In this document: piece after piece, positions 1 through 8,093 of the stretch
Layout: every line of letters begins with the position of its first letter
Position numbering within the stretch: the stretch's first letter is position 1
NCBI RefSeq assembly: GCF_007827595.1
Contig: NZ_VISR01000005.1
Location: forward strand, 310,001 to 374,000
Direction of reading: 5' to 3'
Source: Streptomyces sp. BK340
GTDB lineage: Bacteria; Actinomycetota; Actinomycetes; Streptomycetales; Streptomycetaceae
Length of the DNA stretch: 64,000 bases
Translations under genes and position numbers: made by a program
Notes under the pieces: generated by a model
Database searches by the model: none
What the model was told of the DNA's origin: nothing
What the model saw: only the letters and a program-made list of their open reading frames with translations

Positions 1-443
1 GGCTCACGGTGGGGTTCGTGGTCGTGCCGGGCGGGCGGGTGGAGGCGGTGGCGCGGGCTGTTCGGTCCGGGGGGTGGAGTGCGGGGTGCTTCGCGCTGGA
101 GGCGGCCGTGCGGTGGATCGGGGACGGGAGCGTGGCGCGGCTGACCGAGGCGAAGCGCAGGGATGCGGGGCGGCGGCAGCGGGTGGTCGCCGAGGAGTTG
201 GCGGGGTTTGCCGTGCGGGCTGATCCGGCGGGGTACTTCGCGTGGTGGGAGCTGCCTGCGGGGTGGCGGGCGGACACGTTCACGGCGGCAGCGCGGGCGC
301 GTGGGATCGCGGTCACCCCGGGTACGGCCTTCTCCGTGGATCCGAGCCGTACGCCGGATGCCGTGCGGGTCGGGCTCGCGTCGGTGCCGGAGGAGGAGCT
401 GGTGCGGGCGTTGCGGGTGCTGGTGGGGGTTGCGCGGGGGTAG
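1..443 (+). CDS. MocR-type GntR/aminotransferase regulator, C-terminal part (partial)
   Basis: The reading frame is open from base 3, so the gene starts left of the window. The visible ~147 residues look like the C-terminal domain of a fold-type I PLP aminotransferase: an alternating helix/strand pattern, FAWWELPAG (the usual phenylalanine/glycine strand of MocR proteins), then ITVxPG-like AVTPGTAFSVDP and VRVGLASVPEEEL near the end. In MocR proteins this domain binds PLP and senses a ligand, while an N-terminal wHTH, not visible here, binds DNA. A stand-alone aminotransferase cannot be excluded because the N-terminus is missing. The stop is TAG at 441-443. The gene is followed by a dispersed repeat rather than a partner gene. 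Confidence 0.75.
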   Translation, partial: LTVGFVVVPGGRVEAVARAVRSGGWSAGCFALEAAVRWIGDGSVARLTEAKRRDAGRRQRVVAEELAGFAVRADPAGYFAWWELPAGWRADTFTAAARARGIAVTPGTAFSVDPSRTPDAVRVGLASVPEEELVRALRVLVGVARG

Positions 444-472
444 GCCGCCTCGGCGGTTGCCTCCGGCTGGAG

Positions 473-600
473 CTGCGGTTCCGCCTCGGCTTCGCCTTCG
501 GCGGTCTCGTTCCCACCCGCACCACCCGTGCGGCTCTCGTCGTCGGGTGCGGGTGGCCCCTGTGGGGCGTTCTCGCCGTCGGCGGCTCGCAGGTCGCCCT
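473..600. repeat. Dispersed palindromic repeat, copy 1
   Basis: This non-coding stretch between the MocR-type gene and the convergent membrane protein gene matches bases 32622-32735 over about 100 bp in the same orientation. Shared blocks include CCGCCTCGGCTTCGCC, GTTCCCACCCGCACCACCCG, GGGTGCGGGTGGCCCC and GTGGGGCGT. The blocks CCCACCCGCAC and GTGCGGGTGG form an inverted repeat, so RNA from either strand could fold. The second copy lies inside the coding region of a methyltransferase. I do not know an established name for the repeat; it behaves like a small REP- or MITE-type dispersed sequence. Confidence 0.7.
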
Positions 601-654
601 GCGCCGCGGCTTCGCCTTCGGCGCATTGAGGCGGCCTGCGGGCCGTCCTGGGGC

Positions 655-1695
655 TCAGGCTCTGGCTCGGGTCGGGGCCGGAGACTGGGCCGGGGTGGGG
701 GCCGTGGCGTCCTCGTGGGGGTGGCGGGACGGGCGGGGGAGGCGCAGGCGGCGGGTCACCCAGGTTGTCAGGGCCACCGTGAGGCCCAGGGCCAGCAGGA
801 GCCAGGACGTGGTGCGCAGGGTGGCGGTCAGGGCGTCGTAGATCGCGGCCGCCGCGGGGTGCGGGACGTCGGCGGGGAGGCCGGCGAGGGTGAGGCTGCG
901 GCCGATGGTGAGGGCGAGGACGAGGAGGGCGCCGCCCAGGGCCGTGCCCAGCGCGGTCGCCGCGACGGCGCGGCGGCGGCGGACGGCCAGGGCGATCCCG
1001 GCGACGGCGAAGACGACGGCCGTGACCGGGAGCCAGAAGCCGGCGACTTCGAGCACGTGGAATCCCTTCCTGAGCCGGCCCACCTCGGCCGCCCGGAGCA
1101 CGGGGACCGCGGTGTGCTCCACCGGGATGCGGGCGGCGAGCGGAATGTGGTCGTCGGTGAGCTGCTGCTTGACCTGGGCGGTGACGGGAGCGAGGTCCAC
1201 GGTGACCGGGCCCTCGCCCGCGTCCTCGGCCGGGTCCTCCGCGCGCAGGGCGCGCAGGACCGCGTCGTGCGTGACCCGGTTGCCGGTGTCCCAGGCCAGC
1301 CGGAAGGCGCGGGTCTGGGTGAAGGAGCGCACCGCGTCGTGCACGAACGGGGCGACCGAGCCCCGTACCCCGCGGACGTCCATCCGCTGGTCCACCTCGC
1401 GCAGGATGCCGTCCCCGACCGTCTTCGCCACGGCCTCCCGCACGTCCGGATCGGCCGCGAGCGGGGCCATCGTGGTGACGTACCGGCCCGTGTCGGCGAG
1501 CCCGTACGACGCCCAGGCGGCCAGCGCGCCGAACGGCACGAGCAGGCAGGACAGGGCGATCAGTACGGCCGACAGGGAGCTCCTGAGGCGTGGGGGCACG
1601 CTTCCAGGCAAGGCCCGCGGGGCCCCGGGAGCGAGCGGTACGACTGCATTCGGGGGAAATGTCAAGCCGAACGGCCGCGCCGCCTGGCGGAGCAA
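655..1695 (-). CDS. Integral membrane protein of unknown function
   Basis: The predicted protein of about 346 residues has a first membrane segment near residues 40-65 (LSAVLIALSCLLVPFGALAA), a long soluble extracytoplasmic region of about 160 residues, then three hydrophobic segments (LPVTAVVFAVAGIALAV, ALGTALGGALLVLALTI, TTSWLLLALGLTVALTTWV) and a charged, proline-rich cytoplasmic tail. I do not recognise a catalytic family. The first codon is TTG at 1695, preceded by GGAGAG about nine bases upstream. A GTG at 1599 (VPPRLRSSLSAVL) is the main alternative and would place the first membrane helix closer to the N-terminus. It reads away from a strong terminator at 1773-1809 and is convergent with the MocR-type gene. 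Confidence 0.7.
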   Translation of the reverse strand: MLRQAARPFGLTFPPNAVVPLAPGAPRALPGSVPPRLRSSLSAVLIALSCLLVPFGALAAWASYGLADTGRYVTTMAPLAADPDVREAVAKTVGDGILREVDQRMDVRGVRGSVAPFVHDAVRSFTQTRAFRLAWDTGNRVTHDAVLRALRAEDPAEDAGEGPVTVDLAPVTAQVKQQLTDDHIPLAARIPVEHTAVPVLRAAEVGRLRKGFHVLEVAGFWLPVTAVVFAVAGIALAVRRRRAVAATALGTALGGALLVLALTIGRSLTLAGLPADVPHPAAAAIYDALTATLRTTSWLLLALGLTVALTTWVTRRLRLPRPSRHPHEDATAPTPAQSPAPTRARA

Positions 1696-1772
1696 GGCAT
1701 TCCGCTCTCCGGTGGAGGGTTCCTCCGAACGGGTGTTTCCTGGTGCTGGTGAGGAGGGAGTTACAGGGGAGT

Positions 1773-1809
1773 GCGTGGGCCCCGGCCGGAGAACGGCCGG
1801 GGCCCACGC
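1773..1809 (-). terminator. Strong hairpin terminator
   Basis: A perfect 16-bp stem (1773-1788 with 1794-1809, arm GCGTGGGCCCCGGCCG) closes a 5-base loop. It lies 22 bases past the stop of the small membrane protein at 1831-2277 and before the next gene on the same strand, so it most likely ends that transcript. There is no U-tract, as is common in Streptomyces terminators. Confidence 0.8.
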
Positions 1810-1830
1810 GCGTCCCGTGTACTCGGCTGC

Positions 1831-2277
1831 TCAGCGGATGCGGTTTCCCAGCCCGTCCTCGTGCGTGTAGTAGCGGTAGAACAGCACGCCGCCCACGACC
1901 ACGGCGAACGCCACGCCCAGGCCCGCCGACGCCAGGACGGAGTGGCCGCGGCCGCTCAGGCTGTACAGGAAGCCGACCGCGATGCCCGTGAAGGCGGCCC
2001 ACAGCGCCGCGTGCAGTTCGCGCGGCATCCGCGGGGTCAGGGCCGCGAGCCCCATCCAGACGGCCGCGAACACGATGGCCGTCACGAAGCCGAACAGCAG
2101 GTTCCAGCCGGTGATGGGTCCGCCGTAGCGGGTGTTGGCCGCGGCCCAGTACCCGTAGATGAGCCCGAGCACGACGGGAACGGCGACCTTGGCCACCGCG
2201 TGCGTGCGCTCGCTGAAGACGTCGGGATTACGACCGCCCCGGATCATGCCGCCGGTCGCGGGTGCCGCATGCGCCAT
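1831..2277 (-). CDS. Small four-helix membrane protein
   Basis: This encodes 148 residues with a short polar N-terminus (MAHAAPATGG) and four hydrophobic segments: VAKVAVPVVLGLIYGYW, GWNLLFGFVTAIVFAAVWMG, AALWAAFTGIAVGFLYSL and AGLGVAFAVVVGGVLFYRYY, ending in a short charged tail. The family is not recognised. The ATG at 2275-2277 has a clear GGAG ribosome binding site in the preceding bases. The gene is divergent from the PP2C phosphatase at 2433 and ends in the strong hairpin at 1773-1809, so it is probably a single-gene transcript. Membrane topology is clear, function is not. Confidence 0.75.
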   Translation of the reverse strand: MAHAAPATGGMIRGGRNPDVFSERTHAVAKVAVPVVLGLIYGYWAAANTRYGGPITGWNLLFGFVTAIVFAAVWMGLAALTPRMPRELHAALWAAFTGIAVGFLYSLSGRGHSVLASAGLGVAFAVVVGGVLFYRYYTHEDGLGNRIR

Positions 2278-2432
2278 GAGAGCACTCCTCTCTCTCCTCG
2301 CCCCCGCCTACCAGAGCACACCTGGGGGGACGCCCTGGCAAGTCGGCCGGACGGGTGACGGGTGCCCGGATGCGGCGCCGATGCTCCCGTGTTTCGCTGA
2401 ATTTCTCCGAAGACATGGAGGGCTGCCCGGCC

Positions 2433-3584
2433 GTGACGGACATGGAGTACCGGCTCCGGCGGCAGTTGCTGCGGATCCATGGCCGGAGCATCGCCTGGGT
2501 GCCGCCCCTGCTGCTGCTCGTCGCCATCGTGCTGGTGGACATCAACACCACCGAGCGGTTCCGGATCGTCTCCTGGATCGTCCTGGTGCCCGGCATCGCC
2601 GCCGCGCTCTGCGGTGTGTGGGGGACGGCCGCCTTCGCCGTGCTGTCGCTGGCGACGTACGTCGCCGTGGACAGCCTCTGGCCGGGCGCGTACCAGGCCG
2701 GACTCGCCGACTTCGTCCTGGTCGCCCTCGGCGGTGCCCTCGGTGTGCTGGTCTCGGCCGTGCGGGTACGCCGGGAACGCCAGATGCTGCACATCCGGGA
2801 CATCGCCGAGACCACCCGGCGTACCGTGCTGCGCCCGCTGCCGTCGGTCTGGGGAGGCCTGGAGCAGGCGGGGGCCTACCTGGCCGCCGACGTCGAGGCC
2901 CAGGTCGGCGGGGACTTCTACGACATCCAGCCCGGCCCGCACGGCACCCGCGTCCTCTTCGGGGACGTGCAGGGCAAGGGGCTGGGCGCGGTGGAGACGG
3001 CGGCCGCGCTGCTCGGCACCTTCCGGGAGGCCGGCTACCACGAGCCGGACCTGGCGACCGTCGCCCGGCGGCTCGAGGTGCGCATGGTCCGCCACCGCAG
3101 GCACACCACCGCCCTCGGCGGGGACGACGCCGACCGCTTCGCCACCGCCGTCCTGCTCTGCTTCCCCGAAGACGCCCCGGACACGGTCGACCTGATCAAC
3201 TTCGGGCACGAGCCCCCGCTCGTCGTCGGAGCGCACGGGGTGCGCCCCCTGCCCGGCGGCGACGGCCTGCCGCTCGGGTTCGGCGACCTCGGGACCGGAT
3301 GCCCGCCGCTGCACCGGGTGCCGCTCGGGCGCGAGGAGACCCTGCTCATGGTCACCGACGGAGTCACCGAGGCGCGGGACGCCGCCGGGAAGTTCTACCC
3401 GCTGACCCGGGAAGTGGCCCGGGCCGTCGAGACCGACCCGGGGCGGGCCGAGCCGCGGCGCCTGGTGCGCCGGGTCCGTGACGGGGTGCTGCTGCACAGC
3501 GGCGGCCGCCTGGAGGACGACACCACGATCTTCGCCGTCCGGCGGGCGGGCGAAGACCCCGTACGGGGACGTTTGCAGTCCTGA
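2433..3584 (+). CDS. Membrane-anchored PP2C (SpoIIE/RsbU-type) phosphatase
   Basis: This is a PPM-family serine/threonine phosphatase of the kind that dephosphorylates anti-anti-sigma factors. The first ~130 residues hold hydrophobic segments (WVPPLLLLVAIVLVDI, ISWIVLVPGIAAALCGVWG, LADFVLVALGGALGVLVSAV), followed by a linker that leads into the phosphatase domain. Metal-binding motifs are intact: QVGGDFYDI, VLFGDVQGKG, MVTDGVTEARD and EDDTTIFAV. There is no PAS, GAF or kinase domain, so the membrane part is the likely input. I chose the GTG at 2433 because GGAGG lies 11 bases upstream; ATG codons at 2415 and 2442 are alternatives. No anti-sigma partner is adjacent. The gene is monocistronic or loosely followed by the unknown gene at 3649. 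Confidence 0.88.
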   Translation: MTDMEYRLRRQLLRIHGRSIAWVPPLLLLVAIVLVDINTTERFRIVSWIVLVPGIAAALCGVWGTAAFAVLSLATYVAVDSLWPGAYQAGLADFVLVALGGALGVLVSAVRVRRERQMLHIRDIAETTRRTVLRPLPSVWGGLEQAGAYLAADVEAQVGGDFYDIQPGPHGTRVLFGDVQGKGLGAVETAAALLGTFREAGYHEPDLATVARRLEVRMVRHRRHTTALGGDDADRFATAVLLCFPEDAPDTVDLINFGHEPPLVVGAHGVRPLPGGDGLPLGFGDLGTGCPPLHRVPLGREETLLMVTDGVTEARDAAGKFYPLTREVARAVETDPGRAEPRRLVRRVRDGVLLHSGGRLEDDTTIFAVRRAGEDPVRGRLQS

Positions 3585-3648
3585 GACGCACCTTTGCACC
3601 AGCAGCGGTTACGGTGCTGGCTGTAGGGCGATCTAAGGGGGAGGGACG

Positions 3649-4707
3649 ATGCCCGGAACCGTGCTGCTGCTCGCGGCCTCGCCGCTGGGCCGGGGGCGCC
3701 TGGTGGACGCGGCCGGGGTGCTGCCCGTGCTGGCCGCGGTCGCCCCTGGCGTGCTGTCCGGCACCGACACCGCGAACGTGGTCGAACTCGCCGACCCGCT
3801 CGAGCCGCAGGCCGTCCTCACCCGGCTGCGCGCCGCCGCGGCCGCGCCCGGCCCGCTCACCGTGTACATCACCGGGCAGCTCCATCTGGACCGCCGCCAG
3901 CACCAGCCTCACCTGGCCCTGGCCCGCACCACCCCGGCCACCGTCCGCTACACGGCGCTGCCGTGGCACTGGATCAGGGAGGAACTGCGGCTGCGCTCGG
4001 CCGGGTCCACGGCTCTCTTCGTCGACCTGCACGCGGACGCCGAGACCTGGCAGCACCTCGCCCGGCGGCCGCTCGACTCCGGTCGCACCAGCGCGGTGTA
4101 CGGCCGCATCGCACCCCCCTCGAAACAGCGGGGTCCGGCCGAGCCGTCGTACATGAGGGCGGTGGCGACGCTGTTGCGCAGCGGACACCGGCCGCCGTTG
4201 GAGCAGTTGCACCAACAGGCCCTGGCACGGATCGCCGACGAAGCACCGGGGAACATCGTGCTCACCGCGCGGCCCCGGCCGACCGGTGATCCCCACGCCG
4301 CCATCAGCGCCGCCGTCCAGGCCGGGCGGCACGCCGACGCCGACGCGCTCGCCGCTCGGCACGAGCAGGGCGCCGTGCACAGCCACGGTCCCGCCTCCGA
4401 CGAGGCGCTGCACTGGGCCGAGGTCCGGGCCGATCTGGCCATGTTCGCGGGGGACCCAGTGCGCAGCTGCCGGGCCTGGCTGCGGGTGGCCGGGGTGCGG
4501 CTCGCTGCCGGGCAGGCGGTGGACACGCCCGCCGTGGAGGCGGCCGTGGACCGGGCCCACCATCAGTGGGGGTGCATCAAGGACGCGGCGCGGGCCCGTG
4601 AACTAGGGCCCGCGCTCGCGGAGTTGAGGTTCCGGGTACCGGGCCGCCGGCAGGGCGCGCTGGAGAACGTCCAGCGGCACCTGCGGCAGCTCCAGTCGGC
4701 CGGGTAG
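3649..4707 (+). CDS. Conserved hypothetical protein, two-part
   Basis: The 352-residue soluble protein is not recognised. The first ~150 residues read like an alpha/beta domain (VLLLAASPLG, VVELADPLEPQAVLTRL, GPLTVYITGQLHLDRRQ, TALFVDLHADAE) in a pattern reminiscent of caspase-like or Rossmann effectors. The remainder is helical with Ala-rich repeats (AISAAVQAGRHADADALAARHEQ) resembling tetratricopeptide helices. There is no signal peptide or membrane segment. The ATG at 3649 follows a strong purine-rich site AAGGGGGAGG. It lies 64 bases after the PP2C gene and is convergent with the secreted beta-propeller protein. Function remains open. Confidence 0.7.
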   Translation: MPGTVLLLAASPLGRGRLVDAAGVLPVLAAVAPGVLSGTDTANVVELADPLEPQAVLTRLRAAAAAPGPLTVYITGQLHLDRRQHQPHLALARTTPATVRYTALPWHWIREELRLRSAGSTALFVDLHADAETWQHLARRPLDSGRTSAVYGRIAPPSKQRGPAEPSYMRAVATLLRSGHRPPLEQLHQQALARIADEAPGNIVLTARPRPTGDPHAAISAAVQAGRHADADALAARHEQGAVHSHGPASDEALHWAEVRADLAMFAGDPVRSCRAWLRVAGVRLAAGQAVDTPAVEAAVDRAHHQWGCIKDAARARELGPALAELRFRVPGRRQGALENVQRHLRQLQSAG

Positions 4708-4712
4708 CGGCC

Positions 4713-6680
4713 TCAGCCGGTGAAGGTGAAGTACTTCCAGGCGCCGTGCGTCGTGGAGTTCACCGTGTCACCGGAGGAACTGTTGATGTACGACGAGCGC
4801 ACCCGGAACCGCCAGCCGACGTCCTCGGCGTGGTTCCCGGTGATCTGCACCCGGGACACGCCGTCGGGGCCCAGCGCGAAGTACGAGGGGTCGCCGGGGT
4901 ACCAGCGGCCCTGGTAGTACACCTCGAACTCGAACTTCTGCTTACGGCCCGGGAAGAACGGCATCTTCGTCGTGATCAGCGGGTTCCTGCTCTTGTGGAA
5001 GAAGTAGTACGTGTGGCCCCACGCACTCTTCGCCTTGTAGTGGTTGCTGACCGACGTGGACACGCTCACCCTGGCGCCGACGGTGCTGGAGACCGACCGG
5101 GGCTGGTAGCGGGCGTCGCCCGAGAACTTCGCGGTGACCTTGGTGTCCCGCTTCAGGTCCAGCGTGACCGACAGGTTGCCGGCGGAGTTGACCTTGCCGG
5201 ACTTCACCAGCTTGTTCGGCTTGTCGGAGCCGAACGGGTCGGCCCAGATCTCCACCGTGCGGTTCTTGTAGGTGCTCCCCAGGTGGGCCGTGAACTTCAC
5301 GTCCTTGCCGTAGGAGTACACCTTGCCGTTGTTGTCGACCGACAGCGCCGGCTTGGCGCGGGAGACGTCCACGGTGTCGGTGCCGGAGCCCGCCGCGTGG
5401 TCGGTGTCGCCCGCGTAGGCCACCTTGTACTTCACCTTGCCGCCGGCCGGCGGGGTGTCGGTGAAGGAGTAGCTGTTGTCCGCCTTGACCGTCACCGAGG
5501 GCAGGGTCTTGCCGTTCGGGGAGTCCAGGTCGGTGCGGGTGACCGTGAGCTTGGCGCCGGCGGGGAGCGCCACCTTGGAGGTGACCTTGCCCTTGACGGT
5601 GAGCTGCTTGGCGCGGGCCGCGGTGGCCGGGGCGTCCACGGTGACGGTGGTCGTCGCCTTGGTGGGGGCGTCGAACACACGCAGGGAGTAGACACCGTCG
5701 TTGTTGTACGACACCGCGAACAGGCGGGAGGCGTCGGGCGCCCAGCCGAGGGTGGAGTCGGCGAGTTCGTCGGAACCGCTGATGTGGTCCGTGTCCGGGA
5801 AGTCGTACTCGCGCACCGACGTGGTGGCGCCCGGCTTGTAGACGAAGATGTCCGGGTTGTACCAGCCGTCGACGCCCGCCGCGACGGTCCCGTCCGGGGC
5901 GACCGCCACGGCGTTCGGGTAGGTGGCGCTGGGATAGCTGCCGTCCGCCGTGAGGTCGGAGGTCTTGAACACCGGGTGGTTGTACGGGTATCCGCTGGCC
6001 ACGACGACGTCCTGGCCGTTCGGAGTGACGGCGATGTCCCGCGTGTTCTCGCCGGCGCTGGCGGAGGCGAGCCGGTTCGGGGTGCCGGACGTGACGTCGT
6101 ACGAGACGACCTTGCCGGAGCTGTCCCCGGTCTGGGCGCCGACCAGGGTGTCCGAGCCGGGCGCCGCGTCGAGGATCGGCGCGCTGTACCAGCCGTTGTC
6201 CAGGTCCAGGGTGACGTCGTGCTGCTCGCTCGCGAGGTCGACGGAACCGATGTTGCCCGCGGCGGCGCCGCCGTAGCCGAACCAGAGCTTGCCGCCCGCG
6301 AGGGCGACGCTGCGCGGCTGGTCGGCCTTGACCTCGTAGCGCGTGGTCTCGGTGACGGTGGCGGTGTCGAAGACCGCGATGGCGTCGAGCCCCGGCACGG
6401 CCGCGTAGAGCGTGCCGGAGTCGGCGGACAGTTCGAGGCCGCTCACGCCGGTCAGGTTCGCGGTGAGCTGCTTGACGACCTTGCCGGCGTAGTCGGTGAC
6501 GACGATCTTGCCGTTGGCCGGGTCGCTGATGAAGACCTGCTGGTGGGCGCCGTCGACCACGAGGTCGGCGGTCTGCTTGACCGGCAGGATCCTGCTGGAG
6601 TCGGCGGCTGCCGGAGTGGCGGCGAGGGCCGCCGAGCTGAAGAGGACGGCCAGGGTGGTGGCAGTCGTGAGGGTGCGCAT
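4713..6680 (-). CDS. Secreted beta-propeller protein with Ig-like repeats
   Basis: A large exported protein of about 655 residues. MRTLTTATTLAVLFSSAALA followed by ATPAAADS is a clean Sec signal peptide, which is why I place the start at the ATG at 6680 rather than further upstream. Residues ~35-340 show YNCE/NHL-like propeller blades (DLVVDGAHQQVFISDPANGK, VSGLELSADSGTLYAAVPGL, DIAVTPNGQDVVVASG). The C-terminal half has Ig-like or Big_3-like segments (TTVTVDAPATAARAKQLTVKG, TVEIWADPFGSDKPNKLV). No sortase motif or lipobox is present, so it is probably released or loosely surface bound. The gene is monocistronic, divergent from nothing close, and separated by about 125 bases from the M20 gene upstream. 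Role unknown; adhesion or sugar binding is inference. Confidence 0.78.
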   Translation of the reverse strand: MRTLTTATTLAVLFSSAALAATPAAADSSRILPVKQTADLVVDGAHQQVFISDPANGKIVVTDYAGKVVKQLTANLTGVSGLELSADSGTLYAAVPGLDAIAVFDTATVTETTRYEVKADQPRSVALAGGKLWFGYGGAAAGNIGSVDLASEQHDVTLDLDNGWYSAPILDAAPGSDTLVGAQTGDSSGKVVSYDVTSGTPNRLASASAGENTRDIAVTPNGQDVVVASGYPYNHPVFKTSDLTADGSYPSATYPNAVAVAPDGTVAAGVDGWYNPDIFVYKPGATTSVREYDFPDTDHISGSDELADSTLGWAPDASRLFAVSYNNDGVYSLRVFDAPTKATTTVTVDAPATAARAKQLTVKGKVTSKVALPAGAKLTVTRTDLDSPNGKTLPSVTVKADNSYSFTDTPPAGGKVKYKVAYAGDTDHAAGSGTDTVDVSRAKPALSVDNNGKVYSYGKDVKFTAHLGSTYKNRTVEIWADPFGSDKPNKLVKSGKVNSAGNLSVTLDLKRDTKVTAKFSGDARYQPRSVSSTVGARVSVSTSVSNHYKAKSAWGHTYYFFHKSRNPLITTKMPFFPGRKQKFEFEVYYQGRWYPGDPSYFALGPDGVSRVQITGNHAEDVGWRFRVRSSYINSSSGDTVNSTTHGAWKYFTFTG

Positions 6681-6805
6681 ACGCACGCTGATTCGAACCC
6701 CCCGGAACGAATGAGTGAGGTGAGCGCCACGCGGCACGGCTGATGTACGAGCCCCCTGTGTGCCGTCCGTGGCGGATGGGTGAAGACTAGGTCGCGAAGA
6801 CTAGG

Positions 6806-8044
6806 TCATGCCACTGACAAAAATGCGAGCGCCCCCGAGACCAGGGTCCGGACACCCGGGGCGATCGTGGACAGGTCGGGTGCGAAGCGGGGGCTGTGGT
6901 TGCTCGGCACGGCCGCGAACTTCTCCTGGAAGGTCGCGCCCGGTGCCTTCTCCCACACCTCGGCCGCGGTGGTCGTCACGAACCAGTACGAGTACGGGAT
7001 CGAGCCCAGCGCCAGCTCCGGGAAGTCCTCGCTGCCCATCGCCGGGCCCGGGTCGAACACCGTGTCCGCGCCGAAGACCTCGCGGTGCACGGCGGCCACC
7101 GCGGTGTCCGTGCCGACGTCGTTGACCGTCTCCGGGAAGGTGTCGCCGAGGGTGATCCCGGGCTCGCGCGGGCAGCCGGCGGCCAGGCACTCGCCCTCGG
7201 CGATCCGGCGGATCGCGGCCAGCATCCGCTCCCGCACCTCATGCGACTGGGTGCGCAGGTTCAGCTCGATGCGCGCCTCGGAGGGGATGATGTTGTGCCG
7301 GGTGCCGGCCTCGATCCGGCCCACGGTGAGCACCGCGGACTCGCGGGCGGCCAGTTCCCGGGAGACGACCGTCTGCAGCCGGGTGACCAGGTAGGCGGCG
7401 GTCACCACCGGGTCCACGGTCGACTCGGGCCGCGAACCGTGGCCGCCCCGGCCGTGCACCACGACGGTCACGTCCGTCGACGCCGACATGATCAGGCCCG
7501 GCGCGTGCGGGTACAGGCCCGCCGGGCCCGGGGCCGCGTGCTGCCCGAGCAGCACGTCCGGGCGCCCGAAGCGCTCGTACAGCCCGTCCGCGACCATCCG
7601 GGCCGCGCCCTGCCCGGTCTCCTCGGCGGGCTGGCCCACGACCAGCAGGGTGCCGTTCCAGGTCTCCCGCCCGGCCGCCAGCGCAGCGGCCGCGCCCGCC
7701 AGCCAGGTGACGTGCAGGTCGTGTCCGCAGGCGTGCATCACCCCGTCCGTCCGCGAGGCGTAGGGCAGCCCGGTCTCCTCCTGCACCGGCAGCGCGTCCA
7801 TGTCGGCGCGCAGCAGCACCGTCGGCCCGTCACCGTTGCGCAGCACTCCCGCGACCCCGGTGCCGCCGATCCCCTCGGCCGTCTCGAAGCCGGCCTCCTT
7901 GAGCCGCCCGGCGAGCTTCCCGGCGGTGCGGTGTTCGCTCAACGACAGCTCGGGGTGACGGTGCAGGTCGCGGTAGAAATCCTCCAGGCCCGGGACCGGG
8001 AGTCCGTCGGTGAGATCCAGAGCGGTGCGCGCCGCGGGAGAGGT
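6806..8044 (-). CDS. M20-family amidohydrolase (peptidase M20D)
   Basis: A metal-dependent amidohydrolase of the M20D group, which includes hippurate, N-acyl-amino-acid and indole-acetyl-amino-acid hydrolases. It is full length at ~412 residues. Visible motifs are LHRHPELSLSEHRTA near the start, LLRADMDALPV, GVMHACGHDLHVTWLAG (metal ligands), GQPAEETGQGAARMV (catalytic Glu pair), the dimerisation domain with GRGGHGSRPES, and the late MGSEDFPEL metal ligand. A GTG at 8044 (VTSPAARTALD) is chosen; GTG at 8077 is an in-frame alternative. Neither has a strong ribosome binding site. The gene is 49 bases downstream of the stop of the LCP gene on the same strand, so co-transcription is possible. Substrate cannot be read from sequence. 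Confidence 0.88.
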   Translation of the reverse strand, partial: TSPAARTALDLTDGLPVPGLEDFYRDLHRHPELSLSEHRTAGKLAGRLKEAGFETAEGIGGTGVAGVLRNGDGPTVLLRADMDALPVQEETGLPYASRTDGVMHACGHDLHVTWLAGAAAALAAGRETWNGTLLVVGQPAEETGQGAARMVADGLYERFGRPDVLLGQHAAPGPAGLYPHAPGLIMSASTDVTVVVHGRGGHGSRPESTVDPVVTAAYLVTRLQTVVSRELAARESAVLTVGRIEAGTRHNIIPSEARIELNLRTQSHEVRERMLAAIRRIAEGECLAAGCPREPGITLGDTFPETVNDVGTDTAVAAVHREVFGADTVFDPGPAMGSEDFPELALGSIPYSYWFVTTTAAEVWEKAPGATFQEKFAAVPSNHSPRFAPDLSTIAPGVRTLVSGALAFLSVA

Positions 8045-8093
8045 CACGGGGGAAAGGGTAGGCCCCCGGCGGGACACCGGGGGAGAGCCCGGC

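Noticed and set aside
163..1752. Long open frame opposite the membrane protein at 655-1695
   Set aside because: Arg/Gly-rich translation without domain features; it is the antisense shadow of real genes in high-GC DNA.
4746..6743. 665-codon open frame on the plus strand opposite the beta-propeller gene
   Set aside because: Composition is Val/Gly/Arg/His-rich noise; the minus-strand gene has a signal peptide and repeat structure.
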